A DNA stretch of 64,000 bases from JAVKDP01 sp040222185 (GTDB taxonomy: Bacteria > Bacteroidota > Rhodothermia > Balneolales > Balneolaceae). The position numbers and the translations under genes are program-made. The notes beneath the pieces are model-generated. The model made no database searches and was not told the origin of the DNA. It was given only the letters and a program-made list of their open reading frames with translations. The DNA lies in assembly GCA_040222185.1 (NCBI GenBank), contig JAVKDP010000026.1, forward strand, positions 164,040-228,039, written 5' to 3'. Shown here one piece after another: positions 44,649 through 54,174 of the stretch. Within the stretch, counting starts at the first letter, position 1. Every line of letters begins with the position of its first letter.

Positions 44649-45257
44649 TTATTTGGCAGGGCTGGTAAACTTATTCCCTTTAATTCTGAATCTCCATGGG
44701 CGTAAAGCGTCCTCTTCAGCATAATCAACACCAACTCTTGGGGAGGCTATTATCTCAAAGGCAGGCTCGGCTACAGACCTTTCTTCAATCCAGATTGAGT
44801 TTCCGAGAAGATCTGTTCCATAGTTTCTGGTTGTTATACCCAGAGCCTGAGAAGCAATACCAGGGCCACCACCTACCGAGCGTTCAAGTTTCGATTTATT
44901 CCTTCGGTCCAGGATGTGGGGGGTTCCGTCTAGTGGTTCTATAGCTCTGATCAGAACTGCATCAGCCAATCCATCAACATTTGTTACCACATTGAATAAG
45001 TGATGAATTCCATAGCATAAGTACACATAAGCATAGCCAGGTTCCCCAAACATAATCCTGGTACGTTCAGTTTTCCCATGAGTAAAAGAATGGCATGCTT
45101 TATCATTTCGACCATTATAAGCTTCAGTTTCCACGATTATTCCGCTGGTAAGGAAACCATCGAAATTAGTGATAAGCACTTTCCCAAGAAGCTCACGAGC
45201 TATTTGAGCAACATCATCTCTTTCATAAAAAGAGCGCGGAAGTTTTTTACCGGTCAT
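44649..45257 (-). CDS. DNA-3-methyladenine glycosylase (AAG/MPG type)
   Basis: A 202-aa base-excision glycosylase that removes alkylated purines. Family segments are GIIVETEAYNGRNDKACHS (with the catalytic Glu), GEPGYAYVYLCYGIHHLFNVV and VGGGPGIASQALGI. It overlaps the stop/start of the BrkB-family gene by one base, so both are on one transcript. Confidence 0.92.
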   Translation of the reverse strand: MTGKKLPRSFYERDDVAQIARELLGKVLITNFDGFLTSGIIVETEAYNGRNDKACHSFTHGKTERTRIMFGEPGYAYVYLCYGIHHLFNVVTNVDGLADAVLIRAIEPLDGTPHILDRRNKSKLERSVGGGPGIASQALGITTRNYGTDLLGNSIWIEERSVAEPAFEIIASPRVGVDYAEEDALRPWRFRIKGNKFTSPAK

Positions 45258-46195
45258 TAATCCAGGGAAGAATAAGGGTTGTTATCAACTGGAGACTCTA
45301 CAAGGTATGTTTCCCGGTAGGCCCTGGTTAGTATTACTGAGATCACAAACAGCAAAGAAGTATAAAAAGCCCAGATCCCAATGATTACAAAAATGGCATA
45401 CCCCTGGTAAAAATACTGGTAAGTACTAAAAGCATATCCGAGATAAATACTTACAATAAGTTTGGCGATCTCAAAAAGAAAAGTATAAATGCCGGCCCCA
45501 ATAAAAGAGGTTTTCATTGAAATTTTTCTTTCACTAACAAAGCGAAAGATGACAAAAACAAGAAAGAAGGTGAAGACGATAGGGAGAACAAAATCCAGGA
45601 GGTCATAAATCCAGGGAAGCCGGATTTCAATTTCGGTATAAGGGATTTTAATGACGCTAAAATCGAAAAGAGAGATTACAGATATAGCCAAACTGAAGAA
45701 GAGAAAAACGGAGCCCAGGATTCCAAAGCCGAGAAAGTTGTAAATAATATCCATAGCTGGGTGTTGCCTTTCCTGGATGTCAAAAACGTCAAAAATTACA
45801 TGTTTAAAGCTGTGAAGTAAGCCTTGAGTAAAAAGCATTAGAATAATAAGACCCGTAATCCCAAACACAGTACGGGCACCAACTAAAGGAGCTAAAATTC
45901 CTTCAAGCGTTTGAGCCCCTTGAATCACGTCTGTCTCAGAACTTTCAAAAGTAAATATTGGAATAAGCTCACTTCCATATCTTACAATCTCATCAAAGGC
46001 TTCATCATAAGAGAGGATATACCCAATAATCGAGATTAAGATAAGGGTAAAAGGTATGGCACAAATAAACAGGTTGAAGGTAATTGCGGATGCGTTAAAG
46101 AAAATATCTTTCTCACTTACTAAGGCTAAAGCCTTACCCCAATAATCCTTAAATTTTTGCACAGAAATATCCGATTGTTTCGGTTTAAAATACAT
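45257..46195 (-). CDS. YihY/virulence factor BrkB family membrane protein
   Basis: A 312-aa protein with about six TM helices. It has the family pattern DIFFNASAITFNLFICAIPF near TM1, GILAPLVGARTVFGITGLI and the polar segment GIWAFYTSLLFVISVILTRAYRE at the end. The name reflects former confusion with RNase BN; these proteins are of unknown function, possibly transporters. It is the first gene of a two-gene unit with the DNA glycosylase and divergent from mutS. Confidence 0.85.
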   Translation of the reverse strand: MYFKPKQSDISVQKFKDYWGKALALVSEKDIFFNASAITFNLFICAIPFTLILISIIGYILSYDEAFDEIVRYGSELIPIFTFESSETDVIQGAQTLEGILAPLVGARTVFGITGLIILMLFTQGLLHSFKHVIFDVFDIQERQHPAMDIIYNFLGFGILGSVFLFFSLAISVISLFDFSVIKIPYTEIEIRLPWIYDLLDFVLPIVFTFFLVFVIFRFVSERKISMKTSFIGAGIYTFLFEIAKLIVSIYLGYAFSTYQYFYQGYAIFVIIGIWAFYTSLLFVISVILTRAYRETYLVESPVDNNPYSSLD

Positions 46196-46312
46196 GCCTC
46201 AACTGTTTAATTCAAAACTATGCTGAAGCTTAGTTTTTGACTCAATTGATTGGTATGTTCCAAATCCCGAAAATTGGATTACTTAAGTTAGCAAAAAAGT
46301 TGTGATTAGAAG

Positions 46313-48982
46313 ATGAGCGCCCGCAAAGAAACGCCATTAATGAGGCAGTATAAGGAGATTAAGGAGCAACACCCTGGTACTATTTTATTATTCCGAGTTG
46401 GAGATTTCTACGAGACATTTATGGATGACGCTGTTCTTGTAAGCAAGGAACTGGGGATTACTTTAACCAAAAGAAATAATGGAGGAGACCAAACTCCTCT
46501 AGCCGGATTCCCATTTCACGCTCTTGATACATATCTCCCAAAATTGGTTAAAAAAGGATATAAAGTTGCAGTATGTGATCAGACTGAAAATCCTGAAGAA
46601 GCTAAAAAAGCAGGCCGCAAAATTGTAGACAGGGAAGTAACAGAGATCACCACTCCTGGTGTCACCATGTCTGAGAAGTTGTTAGAGCACAAGCGCAATA
46701 ACTATATCATTTCTCTCTACTGGACTAACAATACAGTAGGTGTTGCTTTTTCAGACATTTCAACCGGGGAATTTGGATTGAGTGAGGTAAGCGAAAGCCA
46801 GCTGGATAGTTTGTTGGCAGCAATTCAGCCTTCCGAAGTATTAATACAATCGAAATTAAAGAATAAGCTCGAAGATGATTTTCATCACTACAATATTTCA
46901 TATATAGATGATTGGGTATACGAAGGCGATTATGGATATAAAATTCTTACAGAGCATTTTAAGACACACTCATTAAAAGGGTTTGGAGTAGAAGAACTTA
47001 AAACAGCTCATATAGCAGCGGGTTCTCTTCTGCATTATATGAAGGAAACTCAAAAAGCATATCTCCGGCACCTTAGGAGACTATATGCTTATGAGAGTAG
47101 CGAATACATGGCACTTGATCCTGCCACCAAAAGAAATCTTGAACTTACAGCAAGCCTGCAAGAAGGAGGAGTCGAAGGCACATTGATTTCCATAATGGAT
47201 TTCACGTGTACTGCTATGGGCGGAAGATTACTTCGCCGTTGGATTATGAGGCCTCTGAAAAGAATCAAACCTATACAGCAGAGATTAGATGCAGTAGAAG
47301 AGTTGTATAAGAATCATCAGGTCAGAAATACACTTCGGGAAGAGCTGGAACAAGTTGGTGATCTCGAACGCCTGATATCGCGGATTTGTGTAGGAAGAAC
47401 CAATGCACGTGATATTGTTCAGATAAAATTATCCCTTGCCCAGATACCCAGGATAAAAAGCCAGTTTGCAGCTATTGAAAATCCGTTGCTACAAGATATT
47501 TCCGGGCGATTAAAGCTACTGATTGAAGTCCAGGAAAGAATACACTCTGCATTATCTGATGATCCTCCGGCAAGTGTTCGGGATGGGAATATGATCCGCG
47601 AAGGGTTTAATAAGGAATTGGATGAGCTTCGGGATATTGCTAAAAATGGCAAAAACTATATTGCTAAAATAAAAGACCAGTTGAGTGCCGAGACTGGGAT
47701 TCCGTCACTCAAGATTGGCTATAACAAAGTTTTTGGGTATTACATAGAAGTCACTAATGCTCACAAAGATAAAGTGCCGGAAAGTTTTATCCGTAAGCAA
47801 ACACTGGTAAATGCAGAGCGCTACATCACTCCTGAATTAAAAGAAGTAGAAGAGAAAGTTCTATCTGCGGAGGAAAGAAGTAAGACTTTAGAGTTTCAGC
47901 TGTTTGAAGAAATACGATTATATGTAGCGGAGTTCGCGGATGATATCCAGCAGATTGCTCATGCTTTGGGAGAACTGGATTGTTTGCAGGGCTTCTCAGA
48001 AGTTGCTTTCAGAAATAACTATGCAAAGCCAGAGGTGAGAGATACCGATGTACTTCAGATAAAGAAAGGACGGCATCCGGTTGTTGAAAAATCGTTGCCA
48101 CTTGGCGAGCCTTTCATTCCGAATGATATTGAATTGGATAATACCAAACAGCAGCTGATCATTATTACCGGGCCTAATATGGCCGGTAAGAGTATCATTC
48201 TCCGCCAAACAGGATTGATCGTTTTATTAGCCCAGGTTGGGAGTTTTGTGCCAGCTGAATCGGCTACTATTGGTTTAGTGGATAAGATTTTTACAAGAGT
48301 TGGTGCTTCAGATAACCTGGCCGCTGGTGAGAGTACTTTTCTAGTTGAGATGAATGAAGCTGCAAACATCCTAAACAATGCCACTCCACGATCTTTGATC
48401 CTTCTGGATGAGGTAGGGCGAGGTACCAGCACCTTTGACGGGCTCAGCATAGCATGGTCACTGGCAGAGTATCTGCACAATCATGCTCCTGTTGCCGCAA
48501 AAACTTTGTTTGCTACGCACTACCATGAGCTAAATGAATTAGAGCAAATGTATGAGCGCATTGTCAATTTCAATGTGCAGGTGAGAGAGCATGAAGGAAA
48601 AGTAGTATTTCTAAGAAAGTTGATTCGTGGTGGTGCGGATCATAGTTATGGAATCCAGGTTGCGAATATGGCGGGTTTACCTGAAGTGGTAATCAATCGT
48701 GCAAAAGAGATTCTTACCAACCTTGAACGTCATAGCCTGGATGTAACAAATAAAAACGGAAGTATCGAAGGGAAAGCTTCAACCGGAAAAGAAGCTGCCA
48801 AAAACCTATCCCAGAAAATTGAAAAGCAGGAAGAGATTGAGCAAATGAGCCTGTTCGCAACACATGTTGATCCAAGATTAGAAACTTTAATGAATAAACT
48901 GGAAGCTTCGGATCCAAACCGGATGACTCCAATAGAAGCACTTATGCTGGTTACAGAGTTGAAGAGAGTGATGGGGAATTGA
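46313..48982 (+). CDS. mutS: DNA mismatch repair protein MutS
   Basis: An 889-aa mismatch recognition ATPase. Domain I contains the mismatch-reading F-x-E motif (FRVGDFYETFMDDA), then connector, lever and clamp (about residues 130-570), and the ATPase with Walker A GPNMAGKSIILRQTG, Walker B LLDEVGRGTSTFDG and HYHELNELE. Full length for MutS1. Its last bases overlap the following small membrane protein gene by four, so the two may be co-translated. Confidence 0.98.
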   Translation: MSARKETPLMRQYKEIKEQHPGTILLFRVGDFYETFMDDAVLVSKELGITLTKRNNGGDQTPLAGFPFHALDTYLPKLVKKGYKVAVCDQTENPEEAKKAGRKIVDREVTEITTPGVTMSEKLLEHKRNNYIISLYWTNNTVGVAFSDISTGEFGLSEVSESQLDSLLAAIQPSEVLIQSKLKNKLEDDFHHYNISYIDDWVYEGDYGYKILTEHFKTHSLKGFGVEELKTAHIAAGSLLHYMKETQKAYLRHLRRLYAYESSEYMALDPATKRNLELTASLQEGGVEGTLISIMDFTCTAMGGRLLRRWIMRPLKRIKPIQQRLDAVEELYKNHQVRNTLREELEQVGDLERLISRICVGRTNARDIVQIKLSLAQIPRIKSQFAAIENPLLQDISGRLKLLIEVQERIHSALSDDPPASVRDGNMIREGFNKELDELRDIAKNGKNYIAKIKDQLSAETGIPSLKIGYNKVFGYYIEVTNAHKDKVPESFIRKQTLVNAERYITPELKEVEEKVLSAEERSKTLEFQLFEEIRLYVAEFADDIQQIAHALGELDCLQGFSEVAFRNNYAKPEVRDTDVLQIKKGRHPVVEKSLPLGEPFIPNDIELDNTKQQLIIITGPNMAGKSIILRQTGLIVLLAQVGSFVPAESATIGLVDKIFTRVGASDNLAAGESTFLVEMNEAANILNNATPRSLILLDEVGRGTSTFDGLSIAWSLAEYLHNHAPVAAKTLFATHYHELNELEQMYERIVNFNVQVREHEGKVVFLRKLIRGGADHSYGIQVANMAGLPEVVINRAKEILTNLERHSLDVTNKNGSIEGKASTGKEAAKNLSQKIEKQEEIEQMSLFATHVDPRLETLMNKLEASDPNRMTPIEALMLVTELKRVMGN

Positions 48983-49305
48983 AAATGATTGAAAACATAC
49001 TAGAATTTTTTGGGTATGAATATTCTAACTCAGATATGGCTTCTTTTTTGATTTATAATGGGATAGCTATTTTATTGGTATCAAGTTTTTTCTTTTCAAT
49101 AAAAATTCTGGATAAAATTGGGGTAAATAGGATTGAGCTAACTTATTTGAAGCCTCAACTGAAAGATCAAGGCAAAGCATATAGAGTGCCAAACTCTGAG
49201 GTTAAGTATAAGATAGAGTTATTTTTTATGGGTATAGGATTTTTTCTAATTCTGTTTGGGTTAATTGTTAGATTTTTTGGAATCAATTTCATTGATTATT
49301 CATAA
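48979..49305 (+). CDS. Hypothetical two-TM membrane protein
   Basis: A 108-aa protein with two hydrophobic helices (about residues 23-44 and 78-100) separated by a basic/polar loop. I do not recognise a family. It overlaps mutS by four bases and precedes the GntR gene by 8, so it lies within a plus-strand run that continues to 52134. Lower GC than mutS. Confidence 0.55.
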   Translation: MKMIENILEFFGYEYSNSDMASFLIYNGIAILLVSSFFFSIKILDKIGVNRIELTYLKPQLKDQGKAYRVPNSEVKYKIELFFMGIGFFLILFGLIVRFFGINFIDYS

Positions 49306-49313
49306 TAAATAGA

Positions 49314-50207
49314 TTGAAAACCTCTTCGAAACATATTGCAGATAGAATTCGGTTGATGATTTCTACAAAACAGTTCCAGGTGGGTGAGGTGCTTCCCTCA
49401 ACCAGGGAACTTGGGCAGCAGCTTGAAGCCAGCTTTCATACCGTAAGAAAAGCTTATCATATCCTGGCTGCTGAAGGTTTGATTACTGGTGAAAAAGGCC
49501 GTGGTTTTATAGTAAACCGCCAGACCTCCCTGATGGATAAAGAACAAAGACTTGAAATCGGCGGCGGAAAAGTTCAGGCATTAATTGAAGAGCTTGTTGG
49601 ATACGGGTTAGATGATTCAGAAATAGAACTACTGTTCCAGGAACAGCTGGATTACATGGACTGGCCAGATCGAATACAAACATGTGCCAGTGTGGGAGAA
49701 AATATTGAGCTGGGAAGTATGCTGGCCACTGCCATCAAAAAGCAGGTAGGTGTAAAAAGTAAAGTCATCGATATAAGCCAATATGAACGGGCTGCCGGTT
49801 ATGATGCATTGTTTGTTCCGATCCGTTTTGTACAGCAATTCAGGACTCTCAGTGAATCCATAATGATTATCCCGATTATTTATAACTATGATCCGAATGT
49901 GTTGCTTTCGGTGGTAGATCAGTTCGGAATTCAAACCATTGGTTTGGTAACTTCCGATGAAGAGTCGATTCCAAAGATTATAAGCGAGCTTAAGCACTCT
50001 ATTCCTTTTGAAGGGTCTTTTGTAGCCGGGAGTATCTATGGTAAATCACTGCCGCTTTTTGTTCGTGAGACCGATTTGATTCTTTACACTCCGGAGAGTG
50101 CCCGTTTAGTAGAACAGAAAGTTCCGGAGAAAAACAGGATAATGTTAGAATACCGGCTTTCGGATCGAAGTGCCGAAATGATACGCTCAGAGCTTTGGGA
50201 CCAATAA
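49314..50207 (+). CDS. GntR family transcriptional regulator
   Basis: A 297-aa regulator with an N-terminal winged helix (residues about 5-70: IADRIRLMISTKQFQVGEVL, PSTRELGQQLEASFHTVRK, GRGFIV) and a long C-terminal domain of about 200 residues with alternating strands and helices (SVGENIELGSMLATAI, LVTSDEESIPKIIS) that resembles a periplasmic-binding-protein-like sensor fold. Translation seems to begin at TTG 49314, because the next ATG would remove the first helix of the winged helix. It is one base from the helicase gene, so the two are co-expressed. Confidence 0.8.
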   Translation: MKTSSKHIADRIRLMISTKQFQVGEVLPSTRELGQQLEASFHTVRKAYHILAAEGLITGEKGRGFIVNRQTSLMDKEQRLEIGGGKVQALIEELVGYGLDDSEIELLFQEQLDYMDWPDRIQTCASVGENIELGSMLATAIKKQVGVKSKVIDISQYERAAGYDALFVPIRFVQQFRTLSESIMIIPIIYNYDPNVLLSVVDQFGIQTIGLVTSDEESIPKIISELKHSIPFEGSFVAGSIYGKSLPLFVRETDLILYTPESARLVEQKVPEKNRIMLEYRLSDRSAEMIRSELWDQ

Positions 50208-50208
50208 T

Positions 50209-52134
50209 TTGCTAATAAAAGAAACGATTCAAAAAGCCATCTCGGCGATAGAGAAAGAGATTGAAGCTGTACGGGAAACTCCCTCCAATGATGTACTGAT
50301 GAACGGTGTAAAAGAAAAGAAGGCCGGACATCATATCTATGTATTTGAGACCGCAAACCAGGGATTAAGATTTGCCGAAGAAATAAAAGCCCGGGTACTT
50401 GGTGGAGCCGAACAAAAGGCAGAAGAGATAGACTTCAAAGATGGAAAAGTGTGGCTGGAACTCGAAAAAGACCAGGGTAAAACCATCGATGAAATTTACC
50501 TGGAGTGGGAAAACGATTATGTGCTCAAGAAGATGGAAGAGCACCTGTTAACGCTTAATGATAAATGGGATCAGATTCCTCAGCTTGAAGCCTTGCTCAC
50601 CCCGGGTTCTGTATTCAGTAAAAGTGAGTTTGCTTTAGCTCCCAGGCTGGATGAACTACGAAACGATTCCCAGGCAGAAGCGATTGAAAAAGCTTTGGTA
50701 AACAATGTGCTTTATGTTTGGGGCCCTCCCGGAACAGGAAAAACAGCAACACTGGGCTTTGTAATTGCGAACTTGCTCTCACAGAGAAAACGAGTTCTTT
50801 TTGTTTCTAATACCAATCGCGCAGTAGATGTAGGATTGCTAAGTGTAATTGATGCGATATACGAGATCGAACCTGAATTCGATTTACAGCAAACCACTCG
50901 TTTTGGTGATGCTGCACTAGATGATGATCGGCTTGAAGATATATTATTTGAAAACCAGGTGAAGGCAAAACTGGATGGGAAAAAGCAGGATGCTGTTGAG
51001 TTAAGTACTATGCTGGATCAATACCAGGCGCTCCAGGACCAGGTGGATGAGCTAATGGATAATGATGAGGAAGTTCCGCAAGCACTAGATATGCAATGCC
51101 AATTGCTGGGAGACAAAATTGACCGGGAAGGTGGAGTCACCGAAGTTGAAGAGCGAATTGAGAAACTCCTGAATCTGAATGAGCGCTATGAGCTGAAAAA
51201 GAGACAACTGGTTGCCACCACAATGGCCAAAGTGTGTACTTCTGAGCTGTTTTATAATATCAGCTACGATGCGGTAGTGGTAGATGAAGCCTCTATGGCC
51301 GGAATTCCATATCTCATGTTAATGGCTGCGAAGAGTAAAAAGCATCTGGTTGTTGCAGGGGACCCCATGCAGTTACCGCCAATCTCCATTACTAACGATT
51401 TTGAAGCCAGGCAGTTTTTAGAACAAGATGTATTCACCTTTGTTTCCGGCGCCGACACAACCGAAGCATTATTCAAGTGGCACGACGAAAACCCCGAGTT
51501 CACCTGTTTCTTTGATACCCAATACCGACTGAAATCTGATTTAGCGGGGGTGATAAGCTCGGTGTTTTATGATGGGAGATTAAAGTCTGAAGAGATAAAA
51601 GAAGAAGCACCTAAGCAAACCAGCAGCTCTGTAGCACTGGTCGACTCCTCAAAGTATCACCCTTTTATAGAACAGGAAAAAACTGAACGTGGTTTTAAAC
51701 CCATGAATGAGGTGCACCAAAAGCTGATTGAAGAAAGTGTTAAAAAGCTTACCCGAAAACACGCTCCCGAAGAGATCGGTGTGATCGTTCCATTCAGGAG
51801 TTGCGTGTACCAGGTGCGAAATCATTTACGAGAAAAAGGATATCGGTCTATCGAAGTAGGAACCATTCATACCTTCCAGGGAAGAGAAAAAGAAGTAATT
51901 ATCTTTGACACAGTTATGAGCGGCGAATGGCAGAACGGTGGCCTTCGGCATTATTCAGTTCGGCCTTTCGATGAGACCAAAAATGGATTGAGTGTCCCGA
52001 GGTTACTGAATGTTGCCTTTTCCAGAAGCAAAGAGTTACTGGTTGTTATTGCAGATATGAATCACATAAGCCGGGTGTATGGAAAGAAATTTCTGGGCAA
52101 ACTTCTTGGGGAAGTAAAAGAGATATCACTTTAA
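50209..52134 (+). CDS. Upf1-like superfamily 1 helicase
   Basis: A 641-aa helicase. An N-terminal beta-rich/wedge region of about 150 residues precedes motif I VWGPPGTGKTATLGF (near residue 170), then motif Ia FVSNTNRAVD, a coiled insertion (about residues 255-330), motif II VVVDEASMAGIPYL, QLPPIS, RLKSDLAGVISSVFY, motif V VGTIHTFQGREKEVIIFD and motif VI NVAFSRSKELLVVI. The GPPGTGKT/DEAS set is that of Upf1/IGHMBP2-type RNA/DNA helicases. Translation starts at TTG 50209 right after the GntR stop. The substrate is unknown. Confidence 0.85.
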   Translation: MLIKETIQKAISAIEKEIEAVRETPSNDVLMNGVKEKKAGHHIYVFETANQGLRFAEEIKARVLGGAEQKAEEIDFKDGKVWLELEKDQGKTIDEIYLEWENDYVLKKMEEHLLTLNDKWDQIPQLEALLTPGSVFSKSEFALAPRLDELRNDSQAEAIEKALVNNVLYVWGPPGTGKTATLGFVIANLLSQRKRVLFVSNTNRAVDVGLLSVIDAIYEIEPEFDLQQTTRFGDAALDDDRLEDILFENQVKAKLDGKKQDAVELSTMLDQYQALQDQVDELMDNDEEVPQALDMQCQLLGDKIDREGGVTEVEERIEKLLNLNERYELKKRQLVATTMAKVCTSELFYNISYDAVVVDEASMAGIPYLMLMAAKSKKHLVVAGDPMQLPPISITNDFEARQFLEQDVFTFVSGADTTEALFKWHDENPEFTCFFDTQYRLKSDLAGVISSVFYDGRLKSEEIKEEAPKQTSSSVALVDSSKYHPFIEQEKTERGFKPMNEVHQKLIEESVKKLTRKHAPEEIGVIVPFRSCVYQVRNHLREKGYRSIEVGTIHTFQGREKEVIIFDTVMSGEWQNGGLRHYSVRPFDETKNGLSVPRLLNVAFSRSKELLVVIADMNHISRVYGKKFLGKLLGEVKEISL

Positions 52135-52164
52135 ATCACCTGAATATTCTTTTTAAAAATAAGG

Positions 52165-52196
52165 TTGAATTCTAGTCCCGATCAGCCGTATATTTG
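52165..52196 (+). promoter_or_regulatory. tRNA-Gly promoter of the Bacteroidetes type
   Basis: TTG (52165-52167) and TATATTTG (52189-52196, a perfect TAnnTTTG) are 21 bases apart. A CGTTTCGGAAACG hairpin follows in the leader and the tRNA starts about 37 bases downstream of the -7 box. Confidence 0.8.
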
Positions 52197-52232
52197 GAGC
52201 CGTTTCGGAAACGATGCGGTTTTTATTGATAC

Positions 52233-52305
52233 GCGAGAATAGCTCAGTTGGTAGAGCACAACCTTGCCAAGGTTGGGGTCGCGAGTTCGAGTCTCGTTTC
52301 TCGCT
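52233..52305 (+). tRNA. tRNA-Gly (GCC)
   Basis: A complete cloverleaf: acceptor GCGAGAA/TTCTCGC, D arm GCTC-AGTTGGTA-GAGC, anticodon arm with GCC (ACCTT-GCC-AAGGT), T arm with GTTCGAGTC. Discriminator T. CCA is not encoded. Its sequence is close to the E. coli tRNA-Gly(GCC). Confidence 0.98.
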
Positions 52306-52310
52306 CTTAC

Positions 52311-52344
52311 AAAGGCAGTTAAGATTTACTTAGCTGCCTTTTTT
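52311..52344 (+). terminator. Terminator after tRNA-Gly
   Basis: AAAGGCAG pairs with CTGCCTTT (stem extended by TAAG/CTTA) and is followed by TTTT, six bases after the tRNA 3' end. Confidence 0.85.
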
Positions 52345-52354
52345 ATTTCTTTAT

Positions 52355-52406
52355 GATAATCTCAGTTGATAGAGCATCCCGAGTACTCTGGAAGTCTCGT
52401 TTCACG
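52355..52406 (+). pseudogene. Decayed tRNA-Gly-like remnant
   Basis: The segment keeps pieces of the neighbouring tRNA in order: ATAATCTCAGTTGATAGAGCA matches its 5' part and D arm, and AGTCTCGTTTCACG matches its T arm and 3' end, with the anticodon arm deleted. It cannot fold as a tRNA. It looks like a degraded tandem copy or the scar of an integration event at the tRNA 3' end. Confidence 0.65.
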
Positions 52407-52514
52407 TTTTACATTTTTGGCTTTCAGCTAAATAATTAATTCTGTTATTTAAACTGAAAAAGAATACCTCCGCTACTTAAATGTTGAGCCTTAGTTATTA
52501 TAAAATACTCTATC

Positions 52515-53129
52515 ATGAAAAGAAAAATCACTAGATCGTTTTTCATCCTTTGCATTACTATACTTTCGGTTGGTTGTAACTCATCTTCAAATTTTATCAA
52601 TGAAAATTATAGTGTATCACTTTCAGAAGTATCCATAGGGATCATTCCAATTCAGGGAGACTTACAATCCTTTTCTGACTCAGTTTTTACAACGGTCTAT
52701 GATGATTCTTTAAACCGTTATTCTATTTACTCACTAGACAAAATCCATAATAACATTCAAAGTTCTGAAGACTTTAGTGAAGTTGTAAATAAATTAGTCA
52801 TTTCAGATTTTACTTCAGAAGAGTTGAAGCAGTCACCCAATCTTAGCTCAATACTAAATCCAGGTGAAATAGTCATTCTAAAAGAGAACTTAGGGAATTC
52901 GAACCTTCTTTTGCTTCCTGTGAACTTTAATATCAACAGTAAATCATTCTATACTTTTGGCCTTGCTCGGTTTAGACTATTTGACCTTAATTCTGGGACT
53001 CTGATTTATGATGTTTCAGACGATTTTAATGTAAATCAAGGGGGAAGAATTGGGCAAAGGAATATGATACTATTTTTAATCGCGAATTCTTATTCATACT
53101 TCGAAGAAAGTATCTTAGTAAAGAATTAA
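52515..53129 (+). CDS. Orphan lipoprotein
   Basis: A 204-aa lipoprotein with signal and lipobox SVGC (lipid Cys near residue 21). The remainder is a mixed alpha/beta domain with IGIIPIQGDLQSFSDSVF, GEIVILKENLG and FGLARFRLFDLNSGTLIYDVS, reminiscent of periplasmic proteins with an IPxxG...LFD...G pattern but not a family I can name. AT-rich relative to the housekeeping genes. It stands between the tRNA remnant and the LysR gene. Confidence 0.55.
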   Translation: MKRKITRSFFILCITILSVGCNSSSNFINENYSVSLSEVSIGIIPIQGDLQSFSDSVFTTVYDDSLNRYSIYSLDKIHNNIQSSEDFSEVVNKLVISDFTSEELKQSPNLSSILNPGEIVILKENLGNSNLLLLPVNFNINSKSFYTFGLARFRLFDLNSGTLIYDVSDDFNVNQGGRIGQRNMILFLIANSYSYFEESILVKN

Positions 53130-53280
53130 TATTTCAAGTCAGACTAGAATGGAGTTCCGAACAGTAATAATTTTAACTCGATTTGTCGCGTAAAGTCGTG
53201 GTACCTAGATTGAAATATCTCGAGCGAGTTAGTTGATTGATTTTCAATTAGCTTTTAAGAAAGGGTTTGTATCTTCTGCT

Positions 53281-54174
53281 ATGGAACTAAAGTACTTTCG
53301 ACTTATAAAAACGATTGTGGAAGAAGGGAATATTGCAAACTCTTCAGAACGATTATTCCTGACTCAATCCGCATTAAGTCATCAGTTACGGGAACTCGAA
53401 GACAGGCTCGGGTTTAAAGTTTTCCTCAGGTCCAGAAACCGGTGGGTGCTTACAAGTGAAGGGGAAGAGTTGTACAGCCTGGCTAATGATCTTTTTACCA
53501 GATTAGAAGAGGGTTTTAGTGCAATTCAACAAATAAAAGAAGGAAATAAAGGAACAATAAAAGTAAGCGCTGAATGCCATTCCTTTTTCCATCAACTTCC
53601 CGCTTTTGTTCAAAAAATGGCCGTGTTATACCCGGAGATTAATATAGAATTAAGCCTGGGTATTACCCATCAAACCATTTCGCAAATCCTTTCAGATGAA
53701 ATAGATATTGCGGTTGTGACAACAAAACCAACTTCGGATTTACTATATAGCAAGAAGGTTTTTGAGGACCAGATTTATGCAGTAATTCATAAAGAGCATT
53801 CTCTGAATGATCAGAAATACCTGGACGCGAGTCATTTTGCGGACGTTCATCTTCTGATTAATTCTTTCCCAATAGAAGGTGTATCTGTATACGAACACTT
53901 TTTGAAGCCGAATAAGGTTGTGCCTATCAAGATTTCAGCAATTCCTTTTACCGAGATTTCTCTAAAGATGGTTGAAGCGAATATGGGAATTATGTGTGTT
54001 CCTAAATGGTCGTTAGCATCCTTCAAACTTTCAGAAGAATTGGTATTTAAAAAAATCGGGAAGTATGGCTTAAAAAGAAGTCACTATCTCGTAGTAAAAG
54101 AAGAGCATCGAAATAAAGAGTATATCAACAACTTCATTTCCAATTTTGAGGAAGATTTTTCCAACATTCGGTAA
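53281..54174 (+). CDS. MetR-like LysR family transcriptional regulator
   Basis: A 297-aa LysR regulator from ATG 53281; a longer reading from 53233 adds 16 residues before the HTH and is unlikely. The winged helix shows LFLTQSALSHQLRELEDRLGF and the effector domain has SAECHSFFHQLPAFVQ, whose ECHS motif is shared with MetR, plus SLKMVEANMGIMCVPKW. MetR controls methionine genes with homocysteine as coinducer in enterobacteria. The same role here is an inference from that motif. The methionine genes of this window are 27 kb away. Confidence 0.75.
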   Translation: MELKYFRLIKTIVEEGNIANSSERLFLTQSALSHQLRELEDRLGFKVFLRSRNRWVLTSEGEELYSLANDLFTRLEEGFSAIQQIKEGNKGTIKVSAECHSFFHQLPAFVQKMAVLYPEINIELSLGITHQTISQILSDEIDIAVVTTKPTSDLLYSKKVFEDQIYAVIHKEHSLNDQKYLDASHFADVHLLINSFPIEGVSVYEHFLKPNKVVPIKISAIPFTEISLKMVEANMGIMCVPKWSLASFKLSEELVFKKIGKYGLKRSHYLVVKEEHRNKEYINNFISNFEEDFSNIR

